Assembly: GCF_024505145.1 (NCBI RefSeq)
Contig: NZ_JANIAA010000014.1
Span: forward strand, 62,001-126,000
Source: Streptomyces rugosispiralis
Lineage (GTDB): Bacteria; Actinomycetota; Actinomycetes; Streptomycetales; Streptomycetaceae
Direction: 5' to 3'
DNA: 64,000 nt
The notes under the pieces are model-generated. The model searched no databases. It was not told the DNA's origin and saw only the letters and a program-made list of their open reading frames with translations. Position numbers and translations under genes: made by a program. Every line of letters begins with the position of its first letter. Within the stretch, counting starts at the first letter, position 1. Below are positions 32,483 through 40,713 of the stretch, one piece after another.

Positions 32483-34413
32483 GGCTGCGGGTCCTCTTCG
32501 GGGAAGTCGGGGGAGTCGGGGGAGTCGGAGGAGTCGGGGGTGGTGAGCGGGGCGTCCGGGGGAGTGCCGAGCGGCACCCAGAACTCCACGGTGGTGCCGG
32601 AGCCGGGTTCGCTCTCGATCCGGCACCAGCCGCCCGCGATCTGGGCCCGCTCCTGGATCAGCGAGAGCCCGAGATGACCGGGGCGGGACTCCACCTCGAG
32701 CGGGTTGTAGCCCTCGCCGTCGTCGACGATCCGCACCAGGCAGCCGTCGTCGAGCCCGAGCAACTGCACATGGACCGTCTTGGCGTGGGCGTGCTTGCGG
32801 ACGTTCACCAGCGCTTCCTGGGCGGTCCGGTAGATCAGCGCCATCGTCTCGGCCGGGGGGTGGGCGGTGAGCCGGTCCTCCAGCCGGTAGGTGACACCGG
32901 TCTCGGTGCGCATCTGCTCCAGCAGGCCGCGCAGCGCCCCGGCCAGACAGCCGTGCTCCAGGCTGGACGGCCGCAGGTCGAAGATCAGCTGGCGCAGCCG
33001 GCTGAGCGAGAGCTTCAGGGTCTCGTCCAGCTTGTCCATCACCCGCTGCTCGTCCGGGTCCCGCAGCCGTCGGCGAAGCTGCTGGAGGCGGAGGCTGGCT
33101 GCGGTGATCACCTGGATGGTGTCGTCGTGGATGTCGGCGGCGATCCGGCCGCGCTCGGCCTCCTGGGCGTGCACCAGATGGCTGAGCAGCGCCTGGCGGT
33201 CGCGGTCGGTGACCTCCAGCAGCTCCAGGCTGCGCTCCAGGACGAACTGGGCGCGCTGCACCTCGGTGATGTCGCGGACGGTCAGGACGGTGAGCAGGCC
33301 CTCCTCCGTACGCAGCGGGCTGATGCTGACGTCGGCGGGGAACTGCTTGGTGTCGCTGCGCCGCCCGACCAGCTCCATGCTGTGGCCGACCGGCTCCTCC
33401 AGGCTGTCGTCCCATTCGCGCAGCGAGACGGTGAGCGGCTGGTCGGGCAGCAGCGCCTCCACGGCCCGGCCGATCAGATGGTCGCGGTCGTAGCCGAAGA
33501 GCGCCTCGGTGCGGTGGTTGGCCGCCTGGATCCGGCCGCCGGTGTCCACGATCAGCATCGCGTCCGGGGAGGACTCGATGAGCTGGCGGAACCGGCTCTC
33601 GGCCGCCCGAAGCTGGCTGAGGTCGGCGACGAAGACCACCCCGCGGGGCTGCCGGCCCTGTAGATGGCCGCCGCTGAACTGGGCGGGGAACTCGCTGCCG
33701 TCGCGGCGGCGGCCGCTCATCGCGGACGGTGTGGTGAAGACCCGGCCGATCAGCTGCTCGGAGGCGGTGCGGTAGCGCTCGGGGACGAGGTCCCGCAGCC
33801 GCTTGTCGCGCAGCTCCGCCGAGCCGTAGCCGAACATGTGCCGGATGTGGGCGTTGGCGTACTCGATCCGGCCGCGCGGGCCGACCACCAGCACTCCGCA
33901 CGGCGCGTGGCCGAGCAGTTCCAGATACGAGTCCTCCAGGCGGTTGCCGACGAGGTCCTCGAACCGCCAGGAGGCGCGCTCGGCGCGGCGCAGCGGCTCG
34001 GCGCAGTCGGCGAGCAGCTCCGCGGACATGCTGAACTGATCGCGGGCGGCCCGGATGATCGCGTCGAGGATCTCCTCGGCGGGGGTGCCCTTGACCAGAT
34101 AGCCGCTGGCCCCGACGGCGAGCATGTTCAGCACGGTCTCGCGTTCGCCGTGAGCGGACAGCGCCACCACCCGGGCCTCGGGAACCTGGTCGCGGATGGC
34201 CTGGACGCTGCTGGGGGCGTCGCCCCGGGGCATGTGCACATCCATGATCACGACCTGCGGGCGGTGGTCCACCGCCGCGCGTACGGCCTGCTCATGGTTG
34301 ATGGCCAGGCCCACCAGCTCCAGGTCCGGGTGGGAGTCGATGAGGTCGGCGAGCGCCTCACGGACGGCTGGGTCGTCATCGGCCACCACAACGGCGATCC
34401 GGTTGTCGCCCAT
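32479..34413 (-). CDS. Hybrid sensor kinase with N-terminal receiver, two PAS domains and NarL-type kinase core
   Basis: A 644-residue soluble protein. Residues 1-125 are a receiver (VVVADDDPAVREALADL, Asp in PQVVIMDVHMPRGDA, LSAHG, GYLVKG). Two PAS domains follow (about 160-280 and 285-405; MFGYGSAELRDKRLRDLVP and LFGYDRDHLIGRAVEALLP). HisKA_3 has His in RIAADIHDDTIQVITAASLR, and the ATPase domain has EALVNVRKHAHAK and VDDGEGYNP with GHLGLSLIQERA. A Ser/Asp/Pro-rich tail (DSSDSPDSPDFPEED) ends it. A receiver at the N-terminus, rather than C-terminus, suggests input from another kinase. GGAGG within the upstream gene's end precedes the ATG. Confidence 0.9.
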   Translation of the reverse strand: MGDNRIAVVVADDDPAVREALADLIDSHPDLELVGLAINHEQAVRAAVDHRPQVVIMDVHMPRGDAPSSVQAIRDQVPEARVVALSAHGERETVLNMLAVGASGYLVKGTPAEEILDAIIRAARDQFSMSAELLADCAEPLRRAERASWRFEDLVGNRLEDSYLELLGHAPCGVLVVGPRGRIEYANAHIRHMFGYGSAELRDKRLRDLVPERYRTASEQLIGRVFTTPSAMSGRRRDGSEFPAQFSGGHLQGRQPRGVVFVADLSQLRAAESRFRQLIESSPDAMLIVDTGGRIQAANHRTEALFGYDRDHLIGRAVEALLPDQPLTVSLREWDDSLEEPVGHSMELVGRRSDTKQFPADVSISPLRTEEGLLTVLTVRDITEVQRAQFVLERSLELLEVTDRDRQALLSHLVHAQEAERGRIAADIHDDTIQVITAASLRLQQLRRRLRDPDEQRVMDKLDETLKLSLSRLRQLIFDLRPSSLEHGCLAGALRGLLEQMRTETGVTYRLEDRLTAHPPAETMALIYRTAQEALVNVRKHAHAKTVHVQLLGLDDGCLVRIVDDGEGYNPLEVESRPGHLGLSLIQERAQIAGGWCRIESEPGSGTTVEFWVPLGTPPDAPLTTPDSSDSPDSPDFPEEDPQP

Positions 34414-34415
34414 CG

Positions 34416-34847
34416 CTACCCACCTCCTTTGAGGACGGCGCCCTGCAGCTCGCGGGGCTCGAGTTCATCGCGCCGGCAGTGCGCCAGCGATGGCATGACC
34501 GCGGCCAGTGGCGCGACCAGCACGTTGTAGTGGCTTCCGATGCGGTCGCAGACGGCGACCGCGGCCGCGGCGTCCCAGACCGCGGCCCAGAAGGCCCAGT
34601 CGTGTTTCTTGTGGTTCCGCGCGGCGTCCAGGGCAGCCCGGCGCGCCACCGAGGCGGCGACCAGGATCCGGTACCGCTCCTCGGGCGTGGTGGTGCGGTG
34701 GACCACCGCCCAGCCCTCGGCGCGGGTCTGGCTGGACGTCTGCTTCCACAGATCGGCCACCCGGTCGATTTCCTCCGGGGAGAGGTCCTCGATGTGGGTC
34801 AGGAATTGTAGGACTCTTCGTGAGTTAGGGCCGAAAATTACGCTCAT
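34416..34847 (-). CDS. Conserved hypothetical protein heading the hybrid-kinase operon
   Basis: A 143-residue soluble protein beginning MSVIFGPNSRRVLQFLTHIE and containing LSPEEIDRVADLWKQTSS and a helical Ala-rich part (VAASVARRAALDAARNHKKHDWAFWAAVWDAAAAV). I do not recognise a family with known function. GGAG lies seven bases before the ATG. Its stop is two bases from the start of the hybrid kinase and contains that gene's Shine-Dalgarno, so the three genes (this one, kinase, regulator) are tightly coupled; a role in that signalling pathway is inferred from position only. Confidence 0.75.
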   Translation of the reverse strand: MSVIFGPNSRRVLQFLTHIEDLSPEEIDRVADLWKQTSSQTRAEGWAVVHRTTTPEERYRILVAASVARRAALDAARNHKKHDWAFWAAVWDAAAAVAVCDRIGSHYNVLVAPLAAVMPSLAHCRRDELEPRELQGAVLKGGG

Positions 34848-35037
34848 AGGACACTCCAGGACGCATGGTACATCTACGGAACTGGTGAGCCGCCCGGGTG
34901 AGCCGCCCCACGGCCGTCGGCGGCCGATCGCTCCCTGGAACGTGGGCCTGCTTCCCCGCCGCCTCCGCCGCTTCCCGCCGCTCTCCGGCGGGCGGCCCGG
35001 CCCGGCCCACGTTCTCCCTCGGCGCCACTCGCGGTCC

Positions 35038-36627
35038 CTAACCCCCGTGGCCCTGGGACATGTTGATGCTCGCCCTGGCGACGCCACCGCTCTTCTGGCC
35101 GACGAGCTGGAAGGACACACCGCTCTCATCCGCCGTGGTGATCTTGTACGAGCCCACGGCCGACGCCTTGCCCCGGCTGTCCACCTGGAAGGTCCCGATC
35201 TTGCGCTGGCCCTTCGAGCCCGAACCGGCGTAGGCGTCCACCGTCTCGCCCGGGGCGAACCCCGCGACATAGAAGCTGAGCGTGGTGCCCGCCCTGCCGC
35301 CGAAGGCGCTGGGCTCGGCGGACGGGGTGTACGGCAGTACGGTGAAGCCCGAGCGGACCACGGCCCGGCTCTGGTCGCCGATCGCCATCAGCGTCTGCCG
35401 CCCCTTGAGGCCGAACGGCACGTTGAACGCCACGTCGCGGATCTGGCCCATGGCGTTCGCCTGGGCGGTGAAGGCCGGCAGGCCGCCGGTGGAGTTGATA
35501 TAGACCAGCACCCGCTCGCCGGGCGCGAACTTGTTGGCGGACAGCGTGATCCGCTGGCCGGCCTTGAGCGCGTACGGCTTGGACTTCATCGACGGGTACA
35601 TGGCCAGCATCTGGAAGGGCGCGGTGGCCGTGGTCTTGCTGCGCTTGCCCACCAGGACCAGGGTGCTGGAGCCGGTCGGGGCCACGCCCACCTTGATCGC
35701 CGCCTGGCCGACGCTGCCGCTGCTGTCGGTGTGCAGCGTGGTGACGGGGATGCCGGTGGTCCGTCCCCAGAAGACGTCGATCGGCTCACCCGGGCGGAAG
35801 CCGCGGGCGGTGACCGTCACCACGTCGCCGGGTCGGCCCACCATCTTGTTGATCTTGGCGGTGCCGACGGCGCCACCGGTGATCACCTTGGCCTCCGCCG
35901 TCTTGCTGCTGCCGCGCTGCTGGGCGACCAGGGTGGCGGGCCGGTTGCCCGCGGTCTCGGGCATGGTGAACCGGGCGTAGATCGACCCGAACCGGTCCGA
36001 GCGCACGCTGCCGATGGCGCGGCCCTTGGTGTCCGTCTTCCGGGCCTTGAGCAGGATGTCCACGGTGGCCTTCTTGTCGAAGCCACCGCCCTCGACCGCG
36101 GCGCTGCCGCCGGGGGTGACCAGGCCCGGGTTGATCACGATGATCGGACCGGACGCCTGGGGGACCCGCTGATTGCCCAGCTTGATGGTCTTGGGCTGCT
36201 TGGGCGGGCGTATCTCCTGCTGCTGCCGGGAGTGGTGCTCCTTCTTCGGGGCGCTGCCGCCTCCGCTGCCGGTGGTGTCCAGGGCGCCTCCGAAGCCGCC
36301 GCGCGCGACCACCTGGACGAGCGATCCGACGATCGCGAAGACCACGAGTGCGAGCAGGGCGGTCTTCCAGGTGAGCTTTTTCTTCTTCTCACCGTGGGGG
36401 GTGTCCTCCTCGTCGAGGGTGTTTTCCTCGTCGGGGATTTCCTCCTCCTCGGGGGTTTCCTCTTCGTCGAGGATGTCCTCCTCGGGGGTGTCCTCCTCGT
36501 CGAGGGTGTTTTCCTCGTCGGGGATTTCCTCCTCCTCGGGGATTTCCTCTTCGTCGGGGATGTTCTCCTCGTTCTCGGGATCATCCGTGTCCTCCGGAAC
36601 ATCCCAGTCGTCGTCGTACTGAGGCAT
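35038..36627 (-). CDS. Membrane-anchored protein with poly-acidic repeat tail and extracellular beta-sandwich repeats
   Basis: A 529-residue protein. Residues 1-85 are extremely acidic, built from repeats such as EIPDEENTLDEEDTP (present twice). A KKKKLTWK stop-transfer boundary precedes one membrane helix (TALLALVVFAIVGSLVQVV). The outside part begins with a Gly/Ser linker and has about four beta-rich repeats of roughly 90 residues with the recurring pattern FxPGExVxVY or FRPGEPIDVF, similar to Ig-like or IPT modules. It has no catalytic motif. I start at ATG 36627 (AGGAGGTG upstream), not the GTG at 36636 that forms part of that Shine-Dalgarno. It directly follows the GT39-like gene. Confidence 0.8.
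   Translation of the reverse strand: MPQYDDDWDVPEDTDDPENEENIPDEEEIPEEEEIPDEENTLDEEDTPEEDILDEEETPEEEEIPDEENTLDEEDTPHGEKKKKLTWKTALLALVVFAIVGSLVQVVARGGFGGALDTTGSGGGSAPKKEHHSRQQQEIRPPKQPKTIKLGNQRVPQASGPIIVINPGLVTPGGSAAVEGGGFDKKATVDILLKARKTDTKGRAIGSVRSDRFGSIYARFTMPETAGNRPATLVAQQRGSSKTAEAKVITGGAVGTAKINKMVGRPGDVVTVTARGFRPGEPIDVFWGRTTGIPVTTLHTDSSGSVGQAAIKVGVAPTGSSTLVLVGKRSKTTATAPFQMLAMYPSMKSKPYALKAGQRITLSANKFAPGERVLVYINSTGGLPAFTAQANAMGQIRDVAFNVPFGLKGRQTLMAIGDQSRAVVRSGFTVLPYTPSAEPSAFGGRAGTTLSFYVAGFAPGETVDAYAGSGSKGQRKIGTFQVDSRGKASAVGSYKITTADESGVSFQLVGQKSGGVARASINMSQGHGG
36405..36590 (-). repeat. Acidic-tail coding repeats
   Basis: A segment of about 75 bp (GGTGTCCTCCTCGTCGAGGG onward) occurs twice, at about 36408 and 36488, with smaller 15-bp sub-repeats, encoding the EIPDEEN/TLDEEDTP tail. 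Confidence 0.85.
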
Positions 36628-36651
36628 GGCCTTCACCTCCTCTTCCGATGG

Positions 36652-38643
36652 CTACCGCACACGGTAGATTTCCAGCTTGATATTGCCCCGGGTCTCCGAC
36701 CAGACGCGGGTGGAATTGCGCAGCGCCTGGAGAATCCAGTTCTCTCGGCCGTCGCCATTGTTGAGCATCATGGATCTGCGCATCTTGTTCGACATGATGA
36801 TGTAGTCCACGTACTGCCATTTCTTCCTGAACAGTTTGTCGCGGACATCCGGGTCGGACGAGGCGTTCCAGTGGGAATGCGCGTACGGGTAGAACGGGCG
36901 CACATCGTGCAGTTCACCCCACAGGTCGTCGTCCATGATGATGCGCGAATTCGGCGGTACATGCTTGCGCACCCAGGCGATCTGGGCATGCTGCATCGCG
37001 GTGAGATTGATCTTCGACTGGTACTGGTCGGCGATCTGCGTATGGCCCTCGGTATTGGTGTGGACGAGATATCCGGAGGCCGGTGACGCCAGCAGCAGAA
37101 TGGCCACGAACGATGGCACGGCGACCCGGGTCACAGAATGCGCGCCACGCATGAACCGATTGGCGAACGTGCCCTTGAGCAGCCGGTCCGTCACCATGCC
37201 GAGGTTGAGCGCGAGCATCGGGATCAGCGGGGTGACATAGAAGTCCAGCACCACGCTGCCGCGCACCAGATAGAAGGCGTACCCGAGGGCCAGCGTCCCG
37301 GCGATCAGAAAGCCCAGATTGCGTTTGCGGTCCCGCAGGCCGATCCACAGGCAGATCACCATCGCGCACACCCCGGCGATCAGCAGGAACTTGTCCCGGA
37401 CCAGCCAACTCGTCTGCAGCAGCCCGGTGTGGCTGAAGAGGGTGCCCTGGTTGCGATTGAGCTGCCACCACAGGGTGTAGAGCAGCGAGACATGGTCCGC
37501 GGGCGGGTTGTTCAGATCGAAGTCGAAACCACTCGGCAGCAGCTCGTTCTTGAGCACTGCGTAGGTCACATAGGCGCCGATCGGGGCGGCCGCGGCGAAC
37601 GGCCAGAGGGTGCTGGTGAACCGGCTGCTGGCCGAGCCCTTGACCCTCCGGTAGAGCAGATACATGAAGCTGGGCACGAAGAAGATCGCGTTCTCCTTGG
37701 TGATCAGCGCGATCCCCAGCGCCAGCCCGCCGCCGAACACCGATCTGATCGTGACTTCCCGCCTGAGCAGCATGAACAGGCTCAGCAGCAGCCACAGCAT
37801 CATCAGGTTGTCCAGCAGGACCTGCCGCTGGAAGTAGACCGCGATCGGCGAGACGTTGAAGAGGAACGAGGTGACGGTGGCGGCCAGCACACTGCCGGAC
37901 AGCCGCCGGGCGATCTCGAACAGCAGATAGACGCTGGCGATATGCACCAGCAGCATCAGAAACCGACCGGTGTTGATCGCGTTCCCGAAGGTCTCGAACT
38001 GCTTCGGCAGCGGGTAGACCCATCCGGCCAGGGTGATCCAGCCCAGCGGGGCGTGGTCGTAGTCGTAGGTGTACGGGGACAGGCTGGTCTCCCGTACCAG
38101 CGACCACGCCCGCTGCATGTAGATGCCCTCGTCGGTGAGGTAGAGGGGGTAGCGGAACAGGTGGTAGCCGTGGGTGAGCAGCCCGGTCAACAGCGAGGCG
38201 ACCAGGGCGATCCTGCCCTTGGTCCCCAGCGGCGGGAACCAGCCGCGCTCCACGGAGAACCGCGGGCGGCGGCGCGGACGCCGGGCGGGGGCCTCGGCGC
38301 CCTTGGCCGCCGCGGTGCCCTTGGCCGGCGCGGGATTCTTGTTCGGCGCGGTCTTCTTGCCCGGGGTGGTGCTCTTGTTCGCCGCGATCTTCTTGGTCGG
38401 CGTGGTGCTCTTCGTCGGCGCGGTGGTCTTGTCCGGCGTGGTCTTCTTGGTTGGCGCGGTGGTCTTGTCCGGCGTGGTCTTCTTGGTTGGCGCGGTGGTC
38501 TTGTCCGGCGTGGTCTTCTTGGTTGGCGCGGTGGTCTTGTCCGGCGCGGTCTTCTTGCTCGGCGCGGGATTCTTGTCCGCCGCGGTCTTCCGGCCTTCCG
38601 CGCCGACGGCCGCCGGCCGCGAGGGCGTGTTGTTATCCGACAC
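36652..38643 (-). CDS. GT-C/GT39-like membrane glycosyltransferase with Lys/Thr/Pro repeat tail
   Basis: A 663-residue protein. Residues 1-125 are rich in Lys, Thr and Pro with four copies of the 12-residue unit APTKKTTPDKTT, strongly basic and probably cytoplasmic. About 10-12 membrane helices follow. The first loop carries the GT-C acidic motif YLTDEGIYMQRAWSLV, followed by YDHAPLGW, both typical of the PMT/ArnT superfamily that transfers sugars from polyprenyl-phosphate donors. The C-terminal soluble part is periplasmic-facing (SRIIMDDDLWGELHDV). Donor and acceptor are unknown. Its start overlaps the GT2 gene's end by 11 bp. Confidence 0.88.
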   Translation of the reverse strand: MSDNNTPSRPAAVGAEGRKTAADKNPAPSKKTAPDKTTAPTKKTTPDKTTAPTKKTTPDKTTAPTKKTTPDKTTAPTKSTTPTKKIAANKSTTPGKKTAPNKNPAPAKGTAAAKGAEAPARRPRRRPRFSVERGWFPPLGTKGRIALVASLLTGLLTHGYHLFRYPLYLTDEGIYMQRAWSLVRETSLSPYTYDYDHAPLGWITLAGWVYPLPKQFETFGNAINTGRFLMLLVHIASVYLLFEIARRLSGSVLAATVTSFLFNVSPIAVYFQRQVLLDNLMMLWLLLSLFMLLRREVTIRSVFGGGLALGIALITKENAIFFVPSFMYLLYRRVKGSASSRFTSTLWPFAAAAPIGAYVTYAVLKNELLPSGFDFDLNNPPADHVSLLYTLWWQLNRNQGTLFSHTGLLQTSWLVRDKFLLIAGVCAMVICLWIGLRDRKRNLGFLIAGTLALGYAFYLVRGSVVLDFYVTPLIPMLALNLGMVTDRLLKGTFANRFMRGAHSVTRVAVPSFVAILLLASPASGYLVHTNTEGHTQIADQYQSKINLTAMQHAQIAWVRKHVPPNSRIIMDDDLWGELHDVRPFYPYAHSHWNASSDPDVRDKLFRKKWQYVDYIIMSNKMRRSMMLNNGDGRENWILQALRNSTRVWSETRGNIKLEIYRVR
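38417..38560 (-). repeat. 36-bp coding tandem repeat
   Basis: Units beginning GGCGCGGTGGTCTTGTCCGG start at 38417, 38453, 38489 and 38525; each encodes APTKKTTPDKTT on the minus strand. The first three are identical. Confidence 0.95.
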
Positions 38644-39928
38644 GCGACTCCGCCTCCTCGGTGGTGGCCCGGTGGGCGCCTACGTGCTGTGTCTTCTCCC
38701 AGTCATGGCGGCCGAGCATCTCGCGCCGCATGGCCCGCAGCGCGGCGTACGCCAGCACCATCTGGAAGGGGAACCAGGCGATGGCCATGCGCACGATGGC
38801 CTTCGGCGAGGCTTCGAGGCCGTGGGCGCCGGTGAACTCGTACAGACCGACCGCCTGGACCAGAAAGTGCGCGGCCAGCAGCAGTACGGGCAGATAGGAA
38901 CAGAGCGCGATCAGCACCGGCACCTTGAGGATCAGGATCATGCCGAGTGAGATCGGCAGATAGATGCCGAGCAGCGCCTGCCCGCGCGGGAACACCAGGA
39001 CGTAGAAGGCGAGCCAGCGCTGTTTGCGCGTCGGCATCTTCTTCCAGGTGCCCTTCTTCAGGGTCTGCATGAAGCCCTGGCTCCAGCGGGTGCGCTGCCG
39101 GATGAAGTGGCCGAGGGTCGGCGGGGTCTCCTCCTTGGTCACATACCGGTCGTCGTAGACGACGCGCACCCGCTCGCCCATGGCGGATATCCGCAGACCC
39201 ATGTCGGCGTCCTCGGTGAGGTTGCGGTCGTCCCAGCCGCCCAGCCGCAGCAGCAGCTCACGGGCGAAGAAGACGGTGTTGCCACCGAGCGGGATCGAGC
39301 CGTAGTGGGCGTGGTAGTGCAGCCGGCTCTTGAACCAGAAGAAGTACTCCAGGACGTTGAGCGTCGAGTACCAGTTGGACTCGTAGTTCATCAACTGCAC
39401 ACCGGCCTGGACCACCCTGACCTTCTCCTGCACCATCACGGTGTTCACCAGGTTGAAGATCTCCGGGTGGATGTCGTCCTCCGCGTCGAAGATCGTCACC
39501 ACCTGGTTGGCGGTGTGCGGAAGAGCGGTGTTGAGACCGTGCGGTTTGTTGATCGGCTTGTCGTCGAACACCACGACCCGCACATTGCGCAGCCCCTTCC
39601 GCTTCAGCTCGTCAATCTTCTCCTCGGCCTTTTTGATCGTGCCGTCGTCGTCCTGTGAGCAGATCACGAAGACCTCCAGCAGTTCGGCCGGGTAGTTGGC
39701 CCGCACCACGCGCTCGATGGTGCTCTGGATGACGTCTTCCTCATGCCGGGCCGGCAGCAGGACACTGAAGGAGATCTGGGGCGGCAGGAATTCATCCGGG
39801 GCCCTGGCCCGCCGTTCGGCATCCGCCCGGTCCCAGGTGTAGAGCATGAGATAGAGGACATGGGCCGACTGCACGGTGAGCAGAATCGATACCACGATCA
39901 GCACCAGGTAGATGATGGAGACAATCAT
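38633..39928 (-). CDS. Processive family 2 glycosyltransferase (cellulose/hyaluronan synthase-like)
   Basis: A 431-residue membrane glycosyltransferase. One N-terminal helix precedes the GT-A domain. The D,D,D,Q(R/Q)xRW set is visible: SQDDDGT, DAEDDIHPE, LTEDADMGLR and RQRTRWSQG; four or so helices follow. This pattern marks processive polysaccharide synthases. SIPLGGNTVFF is also family-typical. No PilZ domain is present. It is coupled to the GtrA gene by an ATGA overlap (39925-39928), and its 3' end overlaps the GT39-like gene, so GtrA, GT2 and GT39 act as one operon. A GGGGGAGG Shine-Dalgarno precedes the ATG. The sugar cannot be told from sequence. Confidence 0.92.
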   Translation of the reverse strand: MIVSIIYLVLIVVSILLTVQSAHVLYLMLYTWDRADAERRARAPDEFLPPQISFSVLLPARHEEDVIQSTIERVVRANYPAELLEVFVICSQDDDGTIKKAEEKIDELKRKGLRNVRVVVFDDKPINKPHGLNTALPHTANQVVTIFDAEDDIHPEIFNLVNTVMVQEKVRVVQAGVQLMNYESNWYSTLNVLEYFFWFKSRLHYHAHYGSIPLGGNTVFFARELLLRLGGWDDRNLTEDADMGLRISAMGERVRVVYDDRYVTKEETPPTLGHFIRQRTRWSQGFMQTLKKGTWKKMPTRKQRWLAFYVLVFPRGQALLGIYLPISLGMILILKVPVLIALCSYLPVLLLAAHFLVQAVGLYEFTGAHGLEASPKAIVRMAIAWFPFQMVLAYAALRAMRREMLGRHDWEKTQHVGAHRATTEEAESRVG

Positions 39929-40434
39929 CGGCCCCGCCTCCCCCAGACCCAGCCGGTACTCGACACGAAGTTCACCGCGAAAGCCGCCGCGATGCCGACG
40001 CAATTCGCAAGCAGCAGATGCGTTCCGGTGTGCACCAGTGTCCAGACGATGAGCACATTGACCCCGAGTCCGCCCAGGACCGAGATATTGAACTTGATGA
40101 ATCGGCGGAGGGACGGAGTGGCCACCGCGAAGGTCCACCGGTCGTTCAGCAGATAGTTGTGGACCACGGCGAGTTCCACCGCTATCGACGACGCCGCCAG
40201 CAGCGGCAGTCCGGCCCAGTGATAGAGGGCGAAGAGGACCACCGTGTTCACGACCACACCGCCCCCGCCGACCACCGCGAAACGCAGGGCCAGACCGGGC
40301 ATGCCCGCCATCGGGTTCCGGATCCGGCGGGCTCGGGACAGTATTCCGGCCCGCCCGCGGGCATTACGGTCGGTGCTGTCCGCCTCTTCGCCCGGCTCTC
40401 CGGTGCGCTCGCTGAACGTTCGGAAACGCTGCAT
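39925..40434 (-). CDS. GtrA-family membrane protein
   Basis: A 169-residue protein with four membrane helices after a charged N-terminus of about 45 residues. The GtrA pattern is clear: LRFAVVGGGGVVVNTVVLFAL, VHNYLLNDRWTF, and the C-terminal NFVSSTGWVW. GtrA proteins are proposed to flip or deliver polyprenyl-phosphate-linked sugars for cell-envelope glycosylation. It is the first gene of the operon with GT2 and GT39-like transferases, which use or resemble users of such donors. GGGAG lies five bases before the ATG at 40434. Confidence 0.88.
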   Translation of the reverse strand: MQRFRTFSERTGEPGEEADSTDRNARGRAGILSRARRIRNPMAGMPGLALRFAVVGGGGVVVNTVVLFALYHWAGLPLLAASSIAVELAVVHNYLLNDRWTFAVATPSLRRFIKFNISVLGGLGVNVLIVWTLVHTGTHLLLANCVGIAAAFAVNFVSSTGWVWGRRGR

Positions 40435-40713
40435 CGCGACTCCCTCGACAGGAGGCTCTTATCGCCGTTGACCCAAGAGTGCGTCACCCGAAAAGGAGGT
40501 AGTACCCGCGCCCGGGGGAGCGGGTGGTACACCTTCGGCGGACCCCTCGTATCCCCCGTATTGGGGAGAGCCGGGGCCGGGTTATCCGGACCGGTCCCCC
40601 AAAGAAGGGACGGGACGCTCACTCTCTCGCGGGTGCCAGTACCTGCGGGGGATGCCCAAAGATGAAATGGGCCGGACGGCCTTGCGTCCCGTGCGAGGAG
40701 AGTAGGTGACGTA

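Noticed and set aside
40435..40713. Gene in the divergent intergenic region between gtrA and the pseudo-subtilase
   Set aside because: Only Arg/Gly-rich frames; taken as a promoter region, although no convincing -35/-10 pair could be assigned.
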